Of a stretch of 64,000 bases of DNA, positions 22,925 to 34,709 are shown in pieces; positions within the stretch are counted from its first letter, which is position 1; each line of letters opens with the position of its first letter. A program made the translations under genes and the position numbers. This DNA is from Brachionus rotundiformis (Eukaryota; Rotifera; Eurotatoria; Ploima; Brachionidae), in the NCBI GenBank assembly GCA_016802295.1, contig JAESIW010000118.1, positions 2,026,000-2,089,999 on the forward strand. The letters are read 5' to 3'. Below the pieces are notes generated by a model, which saw only the letters and a program-made list of their open reading frames with translations, did no database searches and had not been told where the DNA came from.

Positions 22925-24432
22925 TTAATTCCAGATCAAAATTTGAATACTTGATGAACCAATTAAATTTCCACTCGGAAGAATTGCCAATTGATGAACC
23001 AAAAATCCATATTTATTTTTAACACTTCCATCGTCTACATTCCAAATCTTTAATGTTCTGTCATATGACGCGCTTAACAAGTCACCACTTTGTAGCACAT
23101 GCATGCAGTCATTGTAGCAAATTCTATCCATATTACCAATTAGATTTGTTACCAAATAAGCATATTCTAAATTCCAAATGTTAATTCTGCCATCTGACAG
23201 ACCCACAGCCAGATTTCCATCTTTCAAAACTTTCATAGAAATTGGATCGTTGCTGAGGTTGATTGATTTTAATAATGAACCATCTGTTATACTCCATTCT
23301 TTAATAGTTTTATCTGAAGAGCAACTTACCAAATTACCATTTGGTAATTCAATTACATGATTTACAATACCCGTATGTCCGACCATCCTTTTTTTAATCG
23401 TTCCATTCTGAGAACTTCTTACCACAATGTCAAAGTTGTGCTGGTTCTGTGAGATCGCCAAGTCATCATTTCTCAAAACAGCAATATATTGTATAGATTC
23501 ATTTGTTTGCACAATTCTCTTCAGTGCTTCATCCTCTGGTACATTCAAGTCCCATACTAAAATTGTATTATTGCTTGAATATCCAACAGCTAAATCACCA
23601 TTAGACAGAAGACCAAAATTAGTTGGATTATTGTGATCACTGCTTATTTTTCTTTTCATAATACCATATTCTGTGCTCCAAATTTCAAAATAATTATCAA
23701 TACTTCCTCTCACAATGTCCCCGCTTGGTAGTGGAAAAAATTTTTGATATCCATATGGCGTCGAGAACATAAATTTTAAAGTACCATTAAAACCATCTGA
23801 CAATACCACACTCGGTGTCGATGGAAGTCTTTAAAAAAAATTCTAAAAAATATGAAATTTAAAATATCTATTATATTAAAAAGAGTATATTAAAAAAAAA
23901 TTCAAAAATATGTATGATGAGCACAATACATAGATTATCAAAGTAAAATCAGTTTTCAAGTCATACTTTGTAGTTGAAGAAGTCCTTGAAAAATATGATA
24001 ATAAATAAATTATTTTTAACCATTTTTTTACTCTGGTAAAGAAGTTGTCAACGATTTAGGTGAACATTGACACACCGGTATGTTTTTAATTCTGACACAT
24101 TGTCCATTTTCCCAAAAGTTTCCTCTACAATACAAATGGCACACTTTTGCCTGATTGGAGTCCAAACTATCACATATCAAGTATTTATTTCCATCTATTG
24201 TTTCCAAATAGTTTTCATTAAATATGTCATTGGCACAAACCGAACATATCTGACTTACATTGGAAATGCACTCTTTACAATCATCTTCTCCAATGCAGTT
24301 AAGACACGAATTGAAATTGAAGAAACAACCACTTAATTCACATGATGTTATCCAATACCTTGATTTGGCCTGAACCAATGTTTCCACAAATAAAAGCAAA
24401 ACAATTAGAATAGTAGGTTTTGTCTGTAACAT
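22925..24432 (-). CDS. Secreted 14-Cys domain plus WD40-like propeller protein
   Basis: Exons 24032-24432, an 18-nt microexon at 23967-23984, and 22925-23828 join in frame to 440 residues. Residues 1-22 are a signal peptide (MLQTKPTILIVLLLFVETLV). Residues 23-125 hold a Cys-rich module with 14 cysteines that is shared with two single-exon genes at 62.0 and 63.2 kb (pattern W..xC.L.GC...FN.C..C.GE..C..C, then C..CA.DI, KYL.CD, C.L.CRG, G.C.R, P.C.C). A short Thr/Ser/Pro linker (LTTSLPETSSTTKLPSTPS) follows, part of it encoded by the microexon. The remaining 300 residues are about seven WD40-like units, e.g. LVSCSSDKTIKEWSITDG and LLSASYDRTLKIWNVDDG. A WD40 propeller behind a signal peptide is unusual. 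I know of no characterised function. Confidence 0.85.
23967..23984 (-). other. 18-nt in-frame microexon (TSSTTK linker)
   Basis: Flanked on the minus strand by a TTTTTCAAG acceptor and a GTATGA donor. Its inclusion joins the Cys-rich exon (phase 2) to the WD40 exon (phase 2) and adds six residues; because 18 is a multiple of three, skipping would also preserve frame, so it may be alternative. Confidence 0.7.
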
Positions 24433-24627
24433 TATTTGACATAAGGAGAATTTTTTTTTTAATTTTAAACTTTAATTTTAAATTGAAATAGAAACATTTG
24501 TTTTTATTTCTTCTTTAGATTTTAATCAATTTATCTAAAAATTTTGATTTTTTTTTGTTAATAAAACAAAAATTTATTTACTAGTGAAAAAAAAACTTAT
24601 AAATATAAAACTAGATGATAAAAAAAA

Positions 24628-25488
24628 TTATTTTTTTTTTGTTGATTTGGACAATTGCTCCCTTGATTTTTGAGTGAACAGAGCAATTCTTTCGTCCTCG
24701 ATGGCATCAAGGTGCTTTTTGACCTCTTCGCTTTGCATGTACTCGGAAATAATTTGCCTAAAAAAATTCTTCACCTCAGAATTTAGCTCTACTTCTTCCT
24801 CAGAGTGATTTGATTCCGGGTTCTTGATTGTGGTGCCAATGGACATGGCTGTTTTGGCTCTCAATTCCGAATTTGAGTCTGTCTTTAATTCTGAATCATT
24901 ATCCAATTCACTGTCATCGTATTCCAGTGACTTTTCGCCACAGTGAAGCTCAAGACTAATTATGGGCGTAAAAACATATTTGTATAGCTTATAGTGTCTT
25001 AAATAGGTCTCAGTTATATAATTGACCACTTTGGCTGCTGTCTGGCAATCAAATATTTCAATGCAAAAGGGAGGTCTCTAAGAAATTTTTAAGTTTTTTT
25101 TAAAATTTAAAATCTAACTTCCTACTTGAATAGAGTGACAAATTATCAATTGATTAAAGTATTTGATAATAATGTCATTATTTTCGAATGGGGTTTCCTC
25201 ATTAGCTTTGTGAATAGCGCGTAAAATGGACATAAAAGCGGATATTTGGAGCTTAGAGAACTTGTTATTGATAGCAAACCGTAAGGCATAGTAATGAAGG
25301 TCAAGCAATATTTTGGGCTTTAGATATGAGCTATTAAGCTCAAGCATCTTTTCCAAATAGGGGTATATTTCGTTGGCATTTGGTGATTGAAAAATGAGCA
25401 AAAATTGATCTATATCGGCAGTGTTGAATTCGCTCCAAGCTAGAACTTTGGCCTTGGGATGGTACGGCTCTTGTATTTTTAAACTCAT
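24628..25488 (-). CDS. CFAP119/CCDC189-like ciliary protein, two exons
   Basis: Exons 25126-25488 and 24628-25077 join in frame to 270 residues. The conserved part straddles the junction: RPPFCIEIFDCQTAAKVVNY then ITETYLRHYKLYKYVFTP, which resembles the cilia-associated CCDC189/CFAP119 family (known from axonemes of motile cilia and sperm) as I remember it. The N-terminal half is helical; the C-terminal half is an acidic Glu/Asp/Ser stretch followed by a Lys-rich helix ending in KKK. The family name comes from memory of that one block, so it is moderately sure. Confidence 0.55.
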
Positions 25489-26333
25489 TTTTTTGGCTTA
25501 GTTAGGGAATAAAATATATTTACTCTTTTTCATAATGCTAACAAAAAGCTGCTGTTACCAGGCAACCAGATTTTCGAATAATGAAATATTATACATATTG
25601 TATAAATGACCAAATGGATTACAACAAAGTTAAATTTGATAAAAAAATTGATTTTATAAAAATTGATCTCATAAATTAGACAAAAGATATAATTTTTTGA
25701 AATTAAATTTTGAGATGGAAACCAATTTTATAAGAAAAAAAAACTTTAAGATGGTTGTTGTTTGAACTAGGGAAAATTTAGTCTATGGAAGCTAGGTAAA
25801 AACCATTTATATAAAACAATTGTTGTAGTTCAATAAACTTATGTTAAACGGATTCAAATTACTCTAAATACCATCTGTCTCATTTGTTATTTCGACATAA
25901 ATGCATCCATGTCGCTTTGGAAATTTTAAAATTTGGTTTACTTGAAAAGTTCTCAAAGAAAAAATTACTCAATTGATCCTCTGAAGATAGGACATTTTTG
26001 GTTAAAATCAATTGGTTATTGGTTCCAAGCTTGTCTTAAAACTGCCTAGTTCGCAGCCTTTAAGTGCTCTGATGACTGACGCTACTTTTCATATTGGTCA
26101 CGTTGGCTACTTAAGGAAAATTTGGTTCTGGTATAACTTTGCCTGTCAAAGACAGAATTTTGACAATAAAAAGATATACAATAACTTATTTTTATATATT
26201 TTGATAATCAATAAATTTAATGTTTGAACTTATAAAAATTTATGATAAAAAATTGAATTCAATTAAAAAATTTATTCATTAACTTTTAAGTTTATATAAA
26301 TAAACCAATATTTACATTTAAGAACTTAACAAA
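25489..26333. other. Non-coding spacer
   Basis: No supported gene. A 71-codon frame on the plus strand at 26012-26227 has no recognisable content and is likely chance. Confidence 0.5.
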
Positions 26334-27038
26334 CTAATTTGGTTTTCTTCCTTGAAATTCTTCCTCATGATCAGCTATAGCCCAATGATTCAGCTCTGTG
26401 ATAAGCCAATCTGAAGTGCTTTCTTTACCATACTCTCTCACAAATCTGTAGTCAACCACAATCAAGTCGTCTTGAAACTTTCGTCTTATTTCCATTTGCT
26501 TTAGCGGATCGAGCATCGATTGCTGAATGGCATCATAAAACCCAGGCACAACATAATACAACAGGCCCATTTTAACAAATAGATTGTCGTCCGCTTTGGC
26601 TTCTTCAAACATGTAATGAACTTGGACTTGTACATCATTCGGGTTCACTTCGATCAGACTTTTTTGATTTGAGTCTAATAATTGATAATTTTTTTTGATA
26701 TTTTCTATTGCTTTGTCATGAACTAGATCACCAAGAGGCTCAAAGTCGCCTTTTGATATCATTTTAGAAACGGTAGAAACTGCTTGTAGAGTTCCTTTGG
26801 AAAACTCGCCATAGTTAAATGAGGGATCAATTTGCATCATGCGAAATTTTACTTTAAGCCTAATTTTTATCAGTTCGAATAAACTTGGAACCAATATCCT
26901 TGGCATGTCCATAAGCATTAGTGGATGTTTACTTTTAGGGCGTTCACTTTGAGCCTTAAATGCTGAGCAACTAAATTTTCGGCTACATGTCGAACCTAAT
27001 CGCGCTACAGTCCTTGAAATGTTTGACGCTAAAATCAT
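26334..27038 (-). CDS. MAIP1: m-AAA protease-interacting protein 1-like (TIM44-like fold)
   Basis: Single exon, 234 residues. The N-terminal 35 residues are rich in Arg, Ser and Ala without acidic residues, as in a mitochondrial presequence. The block MMQIDPSFNYGEFSKGTLQA, then VSTVSKMISKGDFEPLGDLV, and the ending VDYRFVREYGKESTSDWLIT match MAIP1 (IDPEF..EF.EGAKQA..HVS.LIS...FD.LE.LV, and FQREF..GVKPDWTI). In humans MAIP1 (C2orf47) binds the m-AAA protease AFG3L2 and helps the calcium uniporter regulator EMRE reach the inner membrane. MRPL45/TIM44-type proteins share the fold and are the alternative, but the length and end favour MAIP1. Confidence 0.75.
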   Translation of the reverse strand: MILASNISRTVARLGSTCSRKFSCSAFKAQSERPKSKHPLMLMDMPRILVPSLFELIKIRLKVKFRMMQIDPSFNYGEFSKGTLQAVSTVSKMISKGDFEPLGDLVHDKAIENIKKNYQLLDSNQKSLIEVNPNDVQVQVHYMFEEAKADDNLFVKMGLLYYVVPGFYDAIQQSMLDPLKQMEIRRKFQDDLIVVDYRFVREYGKESTSDWLITELNHWAIADHEEEFQGRKPN

Positions 27039-28842
27039 AATATAGATCTCTAATAAGTGATAATAAATGAAATATTTATTATTTAAAATATATTAATTTA
27101 CAATAAATAATAAAAAATTCTCTTAATGCTTTTGATAGTTAGCAATTTTAATTTTTGATATCAAGTCAAAGAAAGCTTTACATTTTCTTTATCATTTTTA
27201 TATGGTCTTTTGGTCATGTCAAAGCATTCTATATTTATTTTTGCTAGATTTAATACGAGTTTATAACAATTTTATTAAATTTAATATATATTTTTGATTG
27301 GTGATAATTTATCAATACTTGATTAAGTAATAAGGAAAAATAATAATACTATCTATCTGATTATTTTAACATTGACCAGAAGATTAATTAAAATCTTAGT
27401 CAGCCTATTACAATGTTGACATAAATTCGTAAAATTTTTGTTTGTCAAATCATATAATAGTTATATAATACAAGATAAAAATTGAGATGCTTTATAAAAA
27501 CTTTCTTTATGTTTTGAATTGAATAAAAACTTCTCAAAATCCTTTTATAACAAACAAGAGTTAAAAGGAAAAATTTTTTTTCAGTTTGTCGAAGTCATTT
27601 AATAAAAACTTTATTTTCATATCTAAAAAAATATTTTTTTAAATTTAATTGTTCTAGATAAAATAATATCTCGAAGGAAATTAACTTTTTTAGCATGATA
27701 TTGTTAAAAGGTAACTTATGAAACTTAAGAATTTAGGATTAAATATGATATGTGTCAACTTTTCAATTTTTTTACTAAAATTCTAGTCATTTTCCAAACA
27801 TATTATTGAAAATATTTTAAAAATATTCTATAATAAGTTTATGATAGCTAGACGCACAATTTAATTAATAAAGACAAAGGTTTTTCAAAATTCAAATGAC
27901 AATTGTTATTAATCAAAATATATAGATATAAAGACCTTAAGAAATAGTAAAAAAATAGCTTATTTGCTCTTTTACTTACAAAAACGATTTCTGAAATAGC
28001 ATGAATCTAAACAGCAATCTAAATAAATATTTTTAAGATTAAGTTGTTTGTCTATTCAGTAGTTTTAATTTTTAGTTTTTTCCATCTATCCAAAGAGACT
28101 AATTATGATATAATTATTAAAATACTAAAATATTTTCAAATATTTTTTTGATTACAAGATTTAAATCATATCTGGCTTAAACAGAACACTTGTAATTTAC
28201 AGTAATAGCTTTGATCATATAAATTAACTAAAAAATACTCTTTGAAAATTATAAATTTATGGTAAAAACAAACCAAAAAGTATTGCACCAGTCATGGAAA
28301 TTGTTCCAAGACAATGGTTAGACTTCATCTAAAGTTTTGATTTAACGGTTTACTATTTAAATGCTAGAAAAGAAGTGGAAAATATGCAATTATATCATCT
28401 ACCAAGTACCAGGCAAGTTAATATTTGGAACAGCGTCAATTCAGAACCAAAAACTAAATCTTAAAAATAGCTTGGGAAACAGTTACTCCCACTAACATAT
28501 AATTTGTCAACAACATGGTCTCTTTGTGCCATTAAAGAGCATAATTACTGATAAATTAAATTGAATTTAATTATTTAAATTTTAAAATTTAGATCTCGTT
28601 TAGTTAAAAAAAATTAAAAAATACACTTTAGAATTTTAAAAGCTGTTTAATTTTAATACTTATTATTTAAGTATTCTCATTAGCAATAAATAAAAGTTTA
28701 AAGCGGGCTTTTTATTTATTTGTTTTAAATTAAATTTTAGATCACAGATAGAATAAAAAAAAATTTATTAATCTTATCAAATAATTAAATAATTTAATAC
28801 TATCAAAAAAAAAAATAATAATAATAATAATAAATTAATAAT
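27039..28842. other. Long non-coding stretch
   Basis: About 1.8 kb, uniformly AT-rich. Bases 28280-28540 are slightly richer in G+C and may be an old decayed insertion, but no reading frame survives. Confidence 0.5.
28814..28833. repeat. (AAT)n microsatellite
   Basis: About six tandem AAT units next to the 3' end of the Asn/Ser-rich gene. Confidence 0.85.
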
Positions 28843-31800
28843 TTATTTAATACTTCGACTATTTGTAGCCGAAGTTGAACTAATAGCGTAGGTATTGTTC
28901 TCAATCGATGGAAAAACATACTTGTTCAGCCATTCACAGCACTTTTTATGTACCTGCTGAAAATACTCGTCTTCTTCATAAAGCTTTTTAAACTGTTCAC
29001 TAATAACCGGATCGGACATAATGTTGTAAGGACTAGGTTCAAACGCGTCTATTCCTAATTTCATATCAAATATTTGCTTGGTAACAGGCTTAACCAACTC
29101 TTGACTCGAAAAGCCAATCTTGAAATCATCAATATCCGAGTTTTTGGCTTTGTTGGCGGATTCGCCTTCATTTTTGAACTTGTTGTCAAGTCTGGACACC
29201 GGCCTACTCTTGGTACTAGATTTATTATTGAACAAGTTTATTTGTGAAATTGCTTTAAAGCGTGTCTTGGAATTGGCTTCTGGAAGATTGACGAGCTCAT
29301 TTTCGCTTTTGGTCCTGCCATTAATGGCCGGCATGGTAGACTGATTGTTTAAATGTGACGTTGATTTGACCCTATTTAAATTGTATGCATTTAAATTGGA
29401 CGACTTGGTCCTCAACTCGGCCAAATGCAGCTCGTCAATTGTTTCAGTAGATTTGTTGATAGCTAGATGCTGGTTCGAGCCGAGATATGACTCGGTGTTG
29501 TTCAAAGAATTGCGGCTCAAATGGTTGCTGTTGGCTTTGTTTGTCATGGCATTGTTTAGACTTGTCTGAGACTTGAAGTCTTCCTTGGAATTGGTAATTA
29601 GTGTGTAGTTGTATTCGAAGTTTGTGTGGCTTTTGCTGGTCGGCGAAGTGCACTGTTGGTTGTTGATTGTCTTCTTGAGCGCGTTTCGCTTCTTGAGCAG
29701 CTTGAGGCGGTTCAAATTCATGGAGTTGCTGGTCAGGTTTTTGTTCACCTCGCCTGAGTTGTGTCTCACCGATCCGGCCGGGTCCAAATTGGTGTTGGAC
29801 GTGGACGGCGACGGCGAGTCGTTCATGCCCCTGTTGGTCACTATCATTTCAGATGGCTTGTAGTTTCGATTGAAAAATTTGTGATCGGGCAGTTTGTCTT
29901 GGTAAACATTTAAGCGATATTTTGTTTGCTGTTCGTCAATATTTGTGCTACGAGGCTTGGGCTTTCGATCGTTTGTAGGCGATGTAGATGTGTAATTTTT
30001 GGAAAAGTTTAAATAGGAATTTTCGTAGAAATCGTTTGTTTTTTGTGCTTGGACACGATTTGCTTTAACAGATTGTTGGTACGCAGTGCTATTTACAAAG
30101 TTGGCTTGAGATGGTTGGTTTGTGGTCTGAGTCGTGTACGGCGTGTTAGTTCGCTTTGACTTGGACTCAAGCGTCTTTATTCGATTCATAAACGAAAGAC
30201 TTGATGCCGTGTTGGTACTTTAAAAGCAATCAAAATTAATTTGGATTTATTTGCCAAAGAGACAGTGCCAAGTCAAATATTCACTTTATAAAAAAACAAA
30301 GCTACCCTGGACTCATGCTATCTATTCAGTGTGCCACTCACATACACACAGATAAAAATGTTAATTGTATTATCCTCAATTAAAATTTATAGATTTTATT
30401 ATTTCATTAATAATCAAACAGAAACAATGTATTTTTTATTAATTAATTTTTTAATTTTTAGATTAAGAAAAGCCAAAAAAAATTCAAAGAATTGAATGAG
30501 CTTGGCGTCGATTAAGAATGAAGCCCAAATTAATCTTTTAATTAAACAAAAATGGTCGCCTATTAACTATTAAACAATAATAAATTAAATTAGAAAAAAA
30601 TTTATTTTTGAGGGTATACATCTAATAATATATTTTTATATACGCAATAATTCACTGAAAAAACACTAGAAGAAAGTGATCTAAACAATTGAGTTAAAAA
30701 AGAAAACATTATTTTTTATTAAAATTTTAAATTATAAAAATAAAACTTTAATAAATATTTAAATTTTAATTATGCTTTTTTTCTATTTTATTTTGATTAA
30801 CATTGGTATATTTGACTTTAAATGATAAAATATGCATTCTTAATTTAATTTTACCCGAACGAGTTCATGATAACAGAAATTTTGAATTTGTAGCTCGGTA
30901 TGTTTAAAAAAATAAAAATCATAAAAATCTCAAATTTAAATTCTTATGTATGATTTTACCAATTTAAAAAAGTCATTTAATTATTTATTCAAGTTATTTT
31001 TTTTTTCTATTTGAATCTAAAGAAAACAAACTAGCTCTTTCTATAAAATTTCTTCGTTATTTGAGTTCTTATAATAATGGTTAAAACTAAAAATCAATTA
31101 TTTAAATAATTCATTTTTTTATTCATAAAGTTTGTCTTTTAAACTTGTTTGTTCCCATACCTACACTTCTAATAGTAACTTTCTTAATGAAAAATAATTT
31201 CTCTAGCTTAAAGGATCAACTTACAAATCACTTTTCAAGAAAATAATAATTTCCTCTTTTTTTTCTCATTTAAATAACCTTTCCTTGTAAAACATGAAAA
31301 AGTAAAAACTTAATTATAACTATAAATGTTTAAATTCGAAGTTTAATATCATTTAATTTGATCCAGGTAAATCAAGTACAGTAGGGCTTCGAAAAAAAAT
31401 AGTGTCATTTTCAGAATTCTAAAAGCCAATTTAAAAAAAAAAACTAAGTCTTCTTGATTATTTTTATCTTGTCGAATCTTAATCTCACCTAAGAACAAAT
31501 TAGCTGTTTACATAAGATAAATATAGAAGAATATTTTTTAAATTAGTTTTAAAATAGCGGTAAATGTTGAATTTTCTAATTCTTGGCAACCGAGCTAATT
31601 GTACTTTTAGTTTGGGGCCAAGAGCCATTTTAGTGTTAAATGGGCACATTTTATTCTCTTTATCAGACTAGTTTTGATTTAAATTGAAAATCCCATATGA
31701 TCTAGTGGCTAGAATTCCTGTCAAGCGAATAAAATTTGAGTCAACACTAATCCTGCTAGTAGTCTTAATATTACCAGACAAACTAAATCACACCATGATT

Positions 31801-32179
31801 GCTTATCGAGCACACGATCAGGGATAAGCAAAAAGTTAAAATAACGGCTAAATATAATTGCGTAAGCCTAAAGGTGATTCAAAACAAATTACCTTGTTTC
31901 CATGTTTTTATTGTTATTTTTTAATGAATTATAATATTTATCAACAAAATTGCTCGCAGATTGAATTAGAATGCTATTTTTTAGATTTAGATGATTGGAC
32001 AAGTCATCTTGGTTTGGGTCACTAGCGAGGGTTTTTCTAAGCCAAGTTAGTTCGCGCTGGGCTTTCTCGTTTGTTTTTGTTTCAGTGAAGCTATTTGAGT
32101 TAAATTCAGTTAGACTGTTTATTGGCTTCGTTCTACTGTTTGTGCCAAATGCTAAACTACTATTACTAGTCATTATCAA
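28843..32179 (-). CDS. Asn/Ser-rich disordered protein with a conserved-looking C-terminus, two exons
   Basis: Exons 31893-32179 and 28843-30217 join in frame (donor GTAATT, acceptor TTTAAAG) to about 553 residues; the 1675-bp intron is the longest in the window. Most of the protein is low-complexity Asn, Ser, Thr and Lys, predicted disordered. Two parts look structured: a short N-terminal helix (KAQRELTWLRKTLASDPNQ) and the last 75 residues, which include PSPYNIMSDPVISEQFKKLY and EDEYFQQVHKKCCEWLNKYV. The C-terminal block looks like a family signature, but I cannot name it. The G+C content of the second exon is raised, in line with coding function. Either MIMTS or the next Met could start it. 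Confidence 0.65.
31691..31752 (+). pseudogene. Degenerate tRNA-Glu-like sequence (relic or SINE head)
   Basis: TCCCATATGATCTAGTGGCT followed by AGAATTCCTG closely follows the 5' half of animal tRNA-Glu, including box A. About 25 bases later ATTTGAGTCAACAC is a mutated box B. The anticodon arm and acceptor 3' strand are lost. It lies antisense in the long intron of the Asn/Ser-rich gene. Confidence 0.5.
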
Positions 32180-33016
32180 ATTAAAAAAATATAAATTTCA
32201 AAATATTAAATATAAAAGTGAAATTTAAACTTTTGTTTTTAGTTTGAGCTAAGGAAAAAGTATCTTTTTTTTTGTTTAAAAAAACAGTTTGTTTTGAAAA
32301 AATTTGAATAAAAAATGCCAATTAAATAAGAACTGAATAAAAAAATAAAAGTATTGTTTAAATTTGCAGCTAAATTGCCTGTTTTTTAATAATAAAAATG
32401 AGCTTAATTTCAGTGTTACTTATGACAATGTAACTTGCAGCTAGTTTTAAGTATGAAAACAAAATTAAAAATAAATGCTTGCACATAATAAAGGTGAAGA
32501 GAAATGCATAGCGACTGAGTTCTAATCAACGCTCTATGCAAAAAAGATAAGAAATTTTGTAATTAAAAAATTATCTAAATCGTAAAAAGATTTCAACTTT
32601 TTGTAACATGTCACTAAAACTAATTAAGCTTGATTACGCAACTGGCTTTATATTGATTAGAGTAGCGTAGAAACACAAAGCTTGTATACTATAAACATCA
32701 TCCATGAATTATTATTTAATATATAATGTAATAAATTAATTTTTATATTTAGAATTAAATTAAAACCATGAATTTTTGTCATAGAATTAATTAAAAATAT
32801 TTCAGCTCTGGATTGCCATAAGCTAATTTAAGTCTAGTGCTATCTAACACCTGTTTAGCATTTAATAAACTTTAAAGGAACTTTTTTATAATAGACAAAA
32901 AAAATTTAATTTCAATCACATGATCATTTAGATATTAAAATAAAATAAATAAAAACTATGATTAGATATACACTCAAAAATAGAAGTTAATTTTTATCAT
33001 AATGAAAAAATAATTC
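32180..33016. other. Non-coding stretch upstream of the tRNA cluster
   Basis: AT-rich 5' flank of the Asn/Ser-rich gene; nothing else seen. Confidence 0.5.
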
Positions 33017-33089
33017 CGAGCCTACCAGGACTCGAACCTGGAATCTTCTGATTCGAAGTCAGACGCGTTATCCATTACGCTACAGGCCC
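33017..33089 (-). tRNA. tRNA-Arg (TCG)
   Basis: A 73-nt cloverleaf identical to the copy in the SLC22 intron; anticodon loop CTTCGAA. The 3' trailer on its own strand is GGAATTATTTTTTC, giving a T-run pol III terminator. Confidence 0.95.
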
Positions 33090-34064
33090 CTACTTTTCAC
33101 AGATAAAAAGCAATTTTAAAAACATTTAAAAAATTAATCTTATACAAAGTAAATTAATTTAAAGTCACGAGAATTTAAGCCATGTCTCTTTTGTTTAACT
33201 TAAAATCAATTAAGCCCACAAATCCTTAGTGACATTACTAAAATTCAAATGCTAAATTAAATCTTAATCAATCCATTATTAATTTTAGCGCATTATTTTA
33301 AAAATTGAAGTTAACTTTTTAATTATTTCTATATAAAAAAGTTTACTTTGTCTAACAACATAAAATTTTTGAAATTATATATTTCAGCAATTGTTTTTAA
33401 ATCAATAAATTATATCGAAAAAAAAATTATTAACACAAATTTTGCTAATCAAATATCAAGCAAATTTTTTAATTGAGTTTTAATTTTTGAAAACAAATTT
33501 TTTTGTGTAAAATAAAACGAATAAATTATTTGTCTCTCATAATTAATAAGACAAGTCTATCAAAAATATTTATTAATTTTCATTAGGACAAAATATAAAT
33601 TGAATATGTTTTTTAATTATTTTAAACATTTACTAAAAGATATATGATCGTGCATTCAAAATCTGAAATATACTGGGAATGAAGCAGTAGAAGCTCAATC
33701 AAGCGAAAGTTTTAAAGAAAAAATTGATACTTTCAAAATATTATTACTTTTTTCACTTAATCTGTTATTAGATTTTACGCATTCTTTTATACGTTGCTAT
33801 AAACCATTATACTATTTTATATTGCCTTCAAATTTAAAATTGGTATTGTATATCATAACAGCAGAAAAGATTTTGATATTTTAAAAAGTTCTCTCTTGAT
33901 AAAACTTCAAGTATACTATAAAAAATAATATAAAATCATTCAACTCTAAGATAAAAGTTTATAGCTAAAACTTAGCATTTTCTCAAATGTTAAAGCTTAA
34001 ATAAATTACGACATGAAAATCTAAAATATTTTTATTATGAAGCTTAATCGGAAAAAAATAATTC
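33090..34064. other. Non-coding spacer between tRNA genes
   Basis: AT-rich, no further tRNA or coding frame seen. Confidence 0.5.
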
Positions 34065-34137
34065 CGAGCCTACCAGGACTCGAACCTGGAATCTTCTGAT
34101 TCGAAGTCAGACGCGTTATCCATTACGCTACAGGCCC
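34065..34137 (-). tRNA. tRNA-Arg (TCG)
   Basis: Identical 73-nt copy; the trailer GGAATTATTTTTTTCC matches that of the 33.0-kb copy, so the duplicated unit included some 3' flank. Confidence 0.95.
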
Positions 34138-34444
34138 AGTACAGCAATACATTTAATCATCAGTCATAAGATTTAGAATTAATTATCATAGAAATTAATA
34201 AACAAATCAGAAAAGACTTTTAAATTAAATTCTTTTACTTATCTTTTATCTATCTTTTACTATCTCTTATCTTATATAATATGACATTATATTTTCCTCA
34301 ATATATTAACACAAGATAAGTGTATTTTTTGTTTTTATCTTTTGATTTAATTATTATTAATTCCCTTATCGTTTAGAATGGTTTTTGATAAAAGTAAAAT
34401 TAAATGATTAAATAATTAATAAGAAAATGAATTGAAAAAAAATT
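34138..34444. other. Non-coding spacer between tRNA genes
   Basis: AT-rich with repeated ATCTTTTA-like words at 34240-34270; no gene. Confidence 0.5.
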
Positions 34445-34517
34445 CGAGTCTGGCAGGACTCGAACCTGCAATCTCCTGATTCGTAGTCAGACGCGTTATC
34501 CATTGCGCCACAGACCC
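34445..34517 (-). tRNA. tRNA-Arg (ACG)
   Basis: A 73-nt cloverleaf related to its neighbours but with acceptor GGGTCTG/CAGACTC, D-stem changes with compensation, T arm GCAGGTTCGAGTCCTGC and anticodon loop CTACGAA (anticodon ACG, read as ICG after deamination). It decodes CGU/CGC/CGA. Confidence 0.95.
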
Positions 34518-34709
34518 TTCAGAGTCTCATTCCAAATATCAACTATTTATATCTAATACAATTAGTACATATGAGATATGAAACATTAATAAAACAAAAC
34601 ATTAATATATAGCTATATGAAATCAATTATTATTTATTAATTAAAGTGATATTTTTGCAGGAAAATTATTTAAATTTAATTTTCTATAAATATAAAAAGG
34701 AACCCGTCA

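Noticed and set aside
26040..26110. CTGATGA word suggestive of a hammerhead ribozyme core
   Set aside because: The required GAAA and the three helices cannot be placed around it.
26012..26227. 71-codon plus-strand frame
   Set aside because: No recognisable content, AT-biased end, and no splice partners.
29120..29863. Several plus-strand frames of 70-84 codons
   Set aside because: They are antisense shadows of the Asn/Ser-rich protein's GC-richer exon.
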